A stretch of DNA of 11,407 nt from Propionibacteriaceae bacterium. Its GTDB lineage: Bacteria; Actinomycetota; Actinomycetes; Propionibacteriales; Propionibacteriaceae. A program made the position numbers and the translations under genes. The stretch is taken from the NCBI GenBank assembly GCA_031265725.1, contig JAISCH010000168.1, forward strand, positions 1 through 11,407, written 5' to 3'. The notes under the pieces were generated by a model, which was not told the origin of the DNA, made no database searches, and saw nothing but the letters and a program-made list of their open reading frames with translations. Every line of letters begins with the position of its first letter. Within the stretch, counting starts at the first letter, position 1. Below are positions 7,063 to 11,407 of the stretch, piece after piece.

Positions 7063-8289
7063 ATGGTTCAGAAAGTCGCAATCTTGACCGCTGGTGGGTT
7101 CGCCCCCTGTCTCTCGTCTGCAATCGGCGGATTGATTGAGCGCTACACGCAGGTTGCCCCAGAAATCGAGATCATCGCCTATAAGAACGGCTATCAGGGC
7201 CTGCTGATGGGCGACTACCTCCCGGTGACGGACAAAGTGCGCCAGAACGCGGCGCTGCTGCACCGATACGGCGGCTCTCCCATCGGCAATTCCAGGGTCA
7301 AGCTGACGAATGTGAAGGACCTGGTCAAGCGCGGCCTGGTTGAGAAGGGCGCGGACCCGCTCCAAGTGGCCGCCGACCGCCTGGTTGCGGACGAGGTGAG
7401 CATCTTGCACACTATCGGCGGTGACGACACCAACACCACCGCCGCCGACTTGGCCCGCTACCTGGCCGAGCACGAGTACGGGCTGACCGTCGTCGGGCTG
7501 CCCAAGACTATTGATAACGACGTGGTGCCCATCAGGCAATCGCTCGGCGCGGAGACCGCCGCCGAGATGGGCGCTCGCTTCGCCAAGAATGTGATGGCTG
7601 AGCACAATGCCGGCACCCGCATCCTGATCATCCACGAGGTCATGGGCCGCAATTGTGGTTGGCTCACCGCCCGGACCGCGTTGAAGTACCACTCCTGGGT
7701 GAAGGAGTGCGAATGGCTGCCGGAGATCGGCCTGGATTCCCGGGCTTGGGATGTGCATGGGGTGTTCGTCCCGGAGGCTGACATCGACCTCCCCGCCGAG
7801 GCCGAGCGGCTGCGGAAAGTGATGGACGAGATCGGTTGCGTCAACCTCTTCCTGTCCGAGGGCGCGGGCGTGGCGGAGATTGTCGAGGAGATGGAACGCG
7901 AGGGCCTTGAAGTGGCGCGGGACGCCTTCGGCCACATCCGGTTGGAGCGGATCAACCCTGGAGTCTGGTTCGGCAAGCAATTCGCTGGGATGCTGAAGGC
8001 TGCGAAGGTGCTGGTGCAGAAGTCCGGCTACTACTCCCGTTCCGCCGCCGCCAACGAATTCGACCTGGCCCTGATCAAGCAGATGACCGAGCTGGCGGTG
8101 GACTGCGCGCTGCGGGGTGAGTCCGGCGTCATCGGCAATGACGAGGAGAACGGCGATGTGCTCACTGCGGTCGACTTCTCCCGGATTGCCGGGGGCAAGC
8201 CTTTCGACATCTCCCAGCAGTGGTATCTGGACCTGCTCACTGATATTGGCCAGCCCGCGCCGACTGCCCGCCCGGCCAGCCAACTCTGA
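7063..8289 (+). CDS. pfp: Pyrophosphate-dependent 6-phosphofructokinase
   Basis: Phosphorylates fructose 6-phosphate to fructose 1,6-bisphosphate with PPi instead of ATP, reversibly, in glycolysis and gluconeogenesis. The 408-residue product has the nucleotide-fold start VQKVAILTAGGFAPC, a GGSPIGNSRVKLTNVKDL segment, GGDDTNT (119-125; Asp122 where ATP-dependent enzymes have Gly, the mark of PPi use), PKTIDND (147-153), MGRNCGW (194-200) and QKSGYYSRS. The length and motifs match the Propionibacterium-type PFP as I remember it. The ATG at 7063 (MVQKVAIL) is preferred over the ATG at 7054 (MSTMVQK) because AAGGAG is too close to the latter and family members start at MV-KVA. The gene stands alone and ends 21 nt from the convergent gcvP. 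The upstream inverted repeat may form part of its leader. Confidence 0.95.
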   Translation: MVQKVAILTAGGFAPCLSSAIGGLIERYTQVAPEIEIIAYKNGYQGLLMGDYLPVTDKVRQNAALLHRYGGSPIGNSRVKLTNVKDLVKRGLVEKGADPLQVAADRLVADEVSILHTIGGDDTNTTAADLARYLAEHEYGLTVVGLPKTIDNDVVPIRQSLGAETAAEMGARFAKNVMAEHNAGTRILIIHEVMGRNCGWLTARTALKYHSWVKECEWLPEIGLDSRAWDVHGVFVPEADIDLPAEAERLRKVMDEIGCVNLFLSEGAGVAEIVEEMEREGLEVARDAFGHIRLERINPGVWFGKQFAGMLKAAKVLVQKSGYYSRSAAANEFDLALIKQMTELAVDCALRGESGVIGNDEENGDVLTAVDFSRIAGGKPFDISQQWYLDLLTDIGQPAPTARPASQL

Positions 8290-8291
8290 GT

Positions 8292-8315
8292 AGTCAGCGC
8301 GCCGGCGCGCTCACT
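8292..8315. terminator. GC-rich palindrome between convergent pfp and gcvP
   Basis: AGCGCGCCGGCGCGCT (8296-8311) is a perfect 16-bp palindrome. With one C.C mismatch it extends to AGT...ACT (8292-8315). It fills the 21-bp gap between the two stop codons and touches the gcvP stop. A bidirectional transcription terminator is the simplest reading; there is no T-tract, so its efficiency is uncertain. Confidence 0.6.
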
Positions 8316-11103
8316 GTGGGTGCCGGACGATCAGGTTCCGGTCCCCGAAGGCGCCGTCCACCCGGCCCACGGGGGGCCAGTATTTGTCCCGGCCCCCGGC
8401 GTGGACCGGGCCGAGCTTGAAGCCGGTCGGGAAAGCTGCCAGTTCGCGTGGGTACGGGTGGTCCCACTCATCGGCGGCCACCGCCGCCTGGGTGTGCGGG
8501 GCGTTGTGCAGCGGGTTGTCGTCAACCGGCCAAGTGCCATCAGCGACTTTGCCGATCTCGGCGTGGATGGAGAGCATCGCGTCGGCGAAACGGTCTAGCT
8601 CAGCTAGAGACTCAGACTCGGTCGGCTCGACCATCAACGTTCCGGAGACTGGGAAGCTCATCGTGGGAGCGTGGAATCCATAGTCGATCAGCCGTTTGGC
8701 CACGTCGTCCACGCTCACCCCGCTGGTCTTGCTGAGCAGGCGTAGATCGATGATGCATTCGTGCGCGACCAGTCCGTTCGCGCCGGTGTAAAGGATCGGA
8801 TAGGCCACCGAGAGCCGTTTGGCCAGGTAATTCGCGCGCAGGATCGCCTGCTGGGAGGCTTCCCGCAAACCGGCTGCGCCCATCAGGTAGATGTATGAAT
8901 AGGCGATTGGCAGTATCCCGGCAGAGCCGAAGGGAGCGCCGGACACCTGTCCTGCGACGCCCTTGGGGGCTGGCAGGTACGGCGCCAAGTGTTTGCGCAC
9001 GGCGACCGGACCCACGCCGGGGCCACCGCCGCCGTGCGGCATGGCAAAGGTCTTGTGCAGGTTCAGATGGCTTACATCGGCCCCGAACTTCCCCGGCCGG
9101 GCCAGTCCCATCAAAGCGTTGAAATTCGCCCCGTCGATGTAGACCTGGCCACCAGCTTCATGAATTTGGTCGCATAGCTCGCTGATGCCCTCCTCGAACA
9201 CCCCGTGAGTGGACGGATAGGTGACCATGATCGCGGCCAGGCTGTCCCGGTGCGCGTCGATTCGTGCGGCCAGGTCGGCGGCGTCGATGCTGCCGTCTGC
9301 CGCAGTGGCCACTTGCACCACCTTGAATCCGGCCAGCGCAGCGGAGGCGGCATTGGTGCCATGCGCCGAGGCGGGGATCAGGCAGATGTTACGCTGCGGT
9401 TCGCCATTGGCCTCATGCCAGCCCCGGATAGCCATCAACCCGGCGAATTCGCCCTGGCTGCCAGCGTTGGGCTGCACGCTCACCTCGTCGTAGCCGGTCA
9501 CCGCCGCCAGCCAGTCGCACAACTGGCCGATCAGTTCCTGGTAGCCCTGGCATTCCGGCCCACCGACCAGTGGGTGCAGGTCGGCGAACCTCGGATAGCT
9601 CATCGGCTCCATCGTCACTGCTGGATTGAGTTTCATCGTGCAAGAGCCGAGTGGGATCATCCCCCGGTCCAGGGCGTAGTCCCGATCCTGCAGGGCGCGC
9701 AGGTAGCGGGTGAATTCGGTCTCGTCATGATAGGAGTTGAACACCGGATGGGTCAGGTAGGCGGTCTTCCGGGAATGCCCGGCCAGGTCGAATGCCGGTT
9801 GCCCGGCGTCAGTTGACTGGGGCGCGTGGGCGGCGAAGATCCCGCAGAGCAGATCGGTGTCGGAGTCGGTCAGATCCTCGCCAACCGAGATGCCTATCCA
9901 ATCGGAGTCGATCAGCGCCAACAGCAGTCCGGCTGCGCGGGACTCTTCCCCGATTTTCGCGGCGGCTCCCGGCGCGTATACCCGCAGTGTGTCGAAGAAC
10001 GACTCACTGGCCAGTTGGAAGCCGATGCGCTGAAGCCGGGTGGCGATCCCCACCGCCCGGTCATGGATGGAATTTGCCAACTGGGCCAGGCCATCCGGCC
10101 CGTGCCAGACTGCGTAGCAGCCAGCGGCCACCGCCAGCAGGACTTGCGCGGTGCAGATATTGCTGGTCGCCTTTTCCCGGCGGATGTGCTGTTCCCTGGT
10201 TTGCAGGGCCAGCCGGTACGCTGCCACGCCATCCGCGTCTTTCGACAGGCCGACGAGCCGTCCCGGCAATTGCCGCTCCAGTCCGGCGCGCACCGCGATA
10301 TACCCGGCGTGCGGGCCGCCGAAGAAGAGCGGGACTCCGAAACGTTGCGTGGAACCTACCGCTATGTCCGCGCCCCATTCGGCGGGGGCGTCCAAGATGG
10401 TCAAGGCGAGCGGGTCGCAGGCAGCGATGAGCATGGCCCCCTTGGCGTGGGCGGCCTCGGCGAGGCGTTCCAGCTCGGCCAACGGGCGGATACGGCCGTT
10501 GCCACCGGGGACTTGCACCACGACAGCGAAAGGATCGCCTTCGGCAACCGCCGCGACGAGGTCGTCGGCGCTCACCAATTCGATATCGAAGGCCTGGGTA
10601 CGGGTGGTGAGCACAGCCAGCGAATTGGGCAGCAGGTCCGCGTCGATGACGACTTGCCTCCCAGCTTTGACCGACCTTCTGGCCAATGCCACCGCCTCAG
10701 CCACGGCTGTCGCCTCGTCGAGCAGGCTGGCACCGGCTATGGGCAGTCCGGTCAGGTCGGAGACCATCGTCTGAAAGGTCATCAAGGCTTCCAGGCGGCC
10801 CTGGCTGATCTCCGGTTGATAGGGGGTGTACGCGGTGTACCAGGCCGGGTTCTCCAGGATGTTGCGCCGGATCGGGGCGGGCGTGATCGTGCCGTGATAG
10901 CCAAGCCCGACCAGTGAGCGGGAGGCCCGATTCATGCTGGCAAGCTCAAGGACTCGTTGCCTGGTCTGCTCAGCGGAGTGCGGCTGGGGCAGGGATGCCA
11001 GCGGCTCCGTTTCTAAGATCGATGCTGGGATAGCGCTGGAAGTGAGCGCGTCCAACGTTGAGTAGCCCAAAGCGGCTAGCATGACAGCGGTTTGTGAGTC
11101 CAT
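8311..11103 (-). CDS. gcvP: Glycine dehydrogenase (decarboxylating), P protein of the glycine cleavage system
   Basis: PLP enzyme that decarboxylates glycine and passes the aminomethyl group to the lipoyl arm of GcvH. The 930-residue product is a single-chain P protein: N-terminal (GcvPA-like) half about 1-430 with SRSLVGLGYHGTITPAPIRR (61-80), NPAWYTAYTPYQPEISQGRL (85-104), VGSTQRFGVPLFFGGPHAGY (249-268) and REKATSNICTAQVLLA (309-324); C-terminal (GcvPB-like) half about 440-930 with GMIPLGSCTMKLNPAVTMEP (481-500), PNAGSQGEFAGL, IPASAHGTNAASAA, the PLP lysine Lys684 in LNLHKTFAMPHGGGGPGVGP, and a family-like end YWPPVGRVDGAFGDRNLI. The frame opens 53 codons earlier without similarity, so I start at the ATG at 11103. 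Most P proteins carry an F-x-x-RHIGP segment before the MLAALGY block; it is absent here. No SD is visible; TAGTGT lies 10 nt before the ATG inside an inverted repeat. No gcvT or gcvH is in the window. Confidence 0.96.
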   Translation of the reverse strand: MDSQTAVMLAALGYSTLDALTSSAIPASILETEPLASLPQPHSAEQTRQRVLELASMNRASRSLVGLGYHGTITPAPIRRNILENPAWYTAYTPYQPEISQGRLEALMTFQTMVSDLTGLPIAGASLLDEATAVAEAVALARRSVKAGRQVVIDADLLPNSLAVLTTRTQAFDIELVSADDLVAAVAEGDPFAVVVQVPGGNGRIRPLAELERLAEAAHAKGAMLIAACDPLALTILDAPAEWGADIAVGSTQRFGVPLFFGGPHAGYIAVRAGLERQLPGRLVGLSKDADGVAAYRLALQTREQHIRREKATSNICTAQVLLAVAAGCYAVWHGPDGLAQLANSIHDRAVGIATRLQRIGFQLASESFFDTLRVYAPGAAAKIGEESRAAGLLLALIDSDWIGISVGEDLTDSDTDLLCGIFAAHAPQSTDAGQPAFDLAGHSRKTAYLTHPVFNSYHDETEFTRYLRALQDRDYALDRGMIPLGSCTMKLNPAVTMEPMSYPRFADLHPLVGGPECQGYQELIGQLCDWLAAVTGYDEVSVQPNAGSQGEFAGLMAIRGWHEANGEPQRNICLIPASAHGTNAASAALAGFKVVQVATAADGSIDAADLAARIDAHRDSLAAIMVTYPSTHGVFEEGISELCDQIHEAGGQVYIDGANFNALMGLARPGKFGADVSHLNLHKTFAMPHGGGGPGVGPVAVRKHLAPYLPAPKGVAGQVSGAPFGSAGILPIAYSYIYLMGAAGLREASQQAILRANYLAKRLSVAYPILYTGANGLVAHECIIDLRLLSKTSGVSVDDVAKRLIDYGFHAPTMSFPVSGTLMVEPTESESLAELDRFADAMLSIHAEIGKVADGTWPVDDNPLHNAPHTQAAVAADEWDHPYPRELAAFPTGFKLGPVHAGGRDKYWPPVGRVDGAFGDRNLIVRHPQ

Positions 11104-11119
11104 AGTGTCTATCACACTA
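11103..11119 (-). promoter_or_regulatory. Operator-like inverted repeat over the gcvP start
   Basis: TAGTGT-N5-ACACTA is a perfect 6+6-bp inverted repeat. On the gcvP strand the first arm, TAGTGT, is also the best -10-like hexamer, with 10 nt to the ATG, and the second arm ends at the first base of the start codon. A protein bound here would block a near-leaderless gcvP transcript. The factor is unknown; the MerR-like gene just upstream is an obvious candidate by position only. Confidence 0.45.
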
Positions 11120-11164
11120 CAACCCGGCGGAGGTTTCCAAATGCTCTTTGCCGTTTGGCGCGGA

Positions 11165-11407
11165 TCAGCTCGCCGCTCTGGCCCGACGGCGCGCTGACAG
11201 TTCGTCGTGCAGTTCCGGCTCTTCGGCCTTCTCGGTGGGGAGCAGCGCCAACGTGCCCTCAATATCGCGCCAAACCACGCCCAGGGCGATGCCGAACACG
11301 CCCTGCCCGCCCTTGAGCAGGTCGATGACTTGATCGTCGCTGACGCACTCGTACACCGACACGCCGTCGCTCATCAGGGTTACTTGGGTGAGGTCTTCCA
11401 CGCCACG
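11165..11407 (-). CDS. C-terminal part of a probable MerR-family regulator (Rv1830-like), 5' end beyond window
   Basis: The frame is open from the window edge and ends at the TGA at 11165. About 80 residues are visible: GVEDLTQVTLMSDGVSVYEC, SDDQVIDLLKGGQGVFGIAL, then a charged tail ending DELSARRRARAAS. There is no DNA-binding motif in the visible part. The pattern VSVYE...DQVIDLLKGGQGVFGIA and the R-rich end remind me of the C-terminal region of actinobacterial MerR-family regulators such as Rv1830, which also lies just upstream of the glycine decarboxylase gene in M. tuberculosis. This is recall and synteny, not a search. A GTG at 11401 could be read as a start, but the frame continues upstream of it, so the gene is most likely longer. 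It is separated from gcvP by 61 bp and shares its direction. Confidence 0.6.
   Translation of the reverse strand, partial: RGVEDLTQVTLMSDGVSVYECVSDDQVIDLLKGGQGVFGIALGVVWRDIEGTLALLPTEKAEEPELHDELSARRRARAAS

Noticed and set aside
7057..8283. 408-codon minus-strand frame opposite pfp
   Set aside because: The plus-strand product carries all PFP motifs; the antisense product has none.
9826..10917. 363-codon plus-strand frame opposite gcvP
   Set aside because: Low-complexity Gly/Arg/Gln-rich translation antisense to a complete GcvP.
1..11407. tRNA genes, CRISPR arrays, transposase genes, phage or defence systems
   Set aside because: No cloverleaf-like sequence, regularly spaced repeats or recognisable mobile or defence proteins were found in the window.

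Overview
The window is high-GC, tightly packed bacterial DNA and most probably comes from an actinobacterium, perhaps near the Propionibacteriaceae. The clues are: a gatC-gatA-gatB operon with an ACT-domain gene divergent from gatC (an arrangement I recall from Mycobacterium, around Rv3012c/Rv3013); a pyrophosphate-type phosphofructokinase close to the Propionibacterium enzyme; gcvP directly downstream of what looks like the end of a MerR-type regulator (compare Rv1830...gcvB); and several genes whose -10-like TANNNT box lies 6 nt before the ATG with no Shine-Dalgarno (SD) sequence, as in leaderless actinobacterial mRNAs. The lineage is an inference.

Layout. 1-4213 (minus strand): gatC, gatA and gatB, joined by two 4-nt ATGA overlaps, then 8 nt later a lipoprotein tyrosine phosphatase that is frameshifted and cut by the window edge. 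4298-4936 (plus): ACT-domain protein, divergent from gatC. 4958-4986: hairpin between convergent genes. 4993-5610 (minus): YciO-family protein, divergent from 5704-6834 (plus), a MalY/PatB-type C-S lyase/aminotransferase; the 93-bp divergent gap holds a perfect short palindrome and two leaderless-type promoters. 6835-7062: the only sizeable non-coding stretch; it is dominated by a long imperfect inverted repeat (6859-7019) that folds as a rod and carries many G.U pairs on the plus strand. 7063-8289 (plus): PPi-dependent 6-phosphofructokinase. 8292-8315: GC-rich palindrome between convergent genes. 8311-11103 (minus): glycine decarboxylase P protein with a 17-bp inverted repeat over its start. 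11165-11407 (minus): 3' part of a probable MerR-family regulator gene.

How the genes relate. GatCAB is the amidotransferase of indirect Gln-tRNA(Gln)/Asn-tRNA(Asn) synthesis. YciO belongs to the fold family that makes the tRNA t6A precursor. PFP gives reversible, PPi-driven glycolysis. The PatB-like enzyme and GcvP are PLP enzymes of sulfur amino acid and glycine/one-carbon metabolism. This is mostly housekeeping DNA. The main unexplained element is the 161-bp inverted-repeat structure upstream of pfp, which could be a structured RNA or a miniature transposon (MITE). Lesser points are the frameshift in the phosphatase gene and the operator-like repeat at gcvP.
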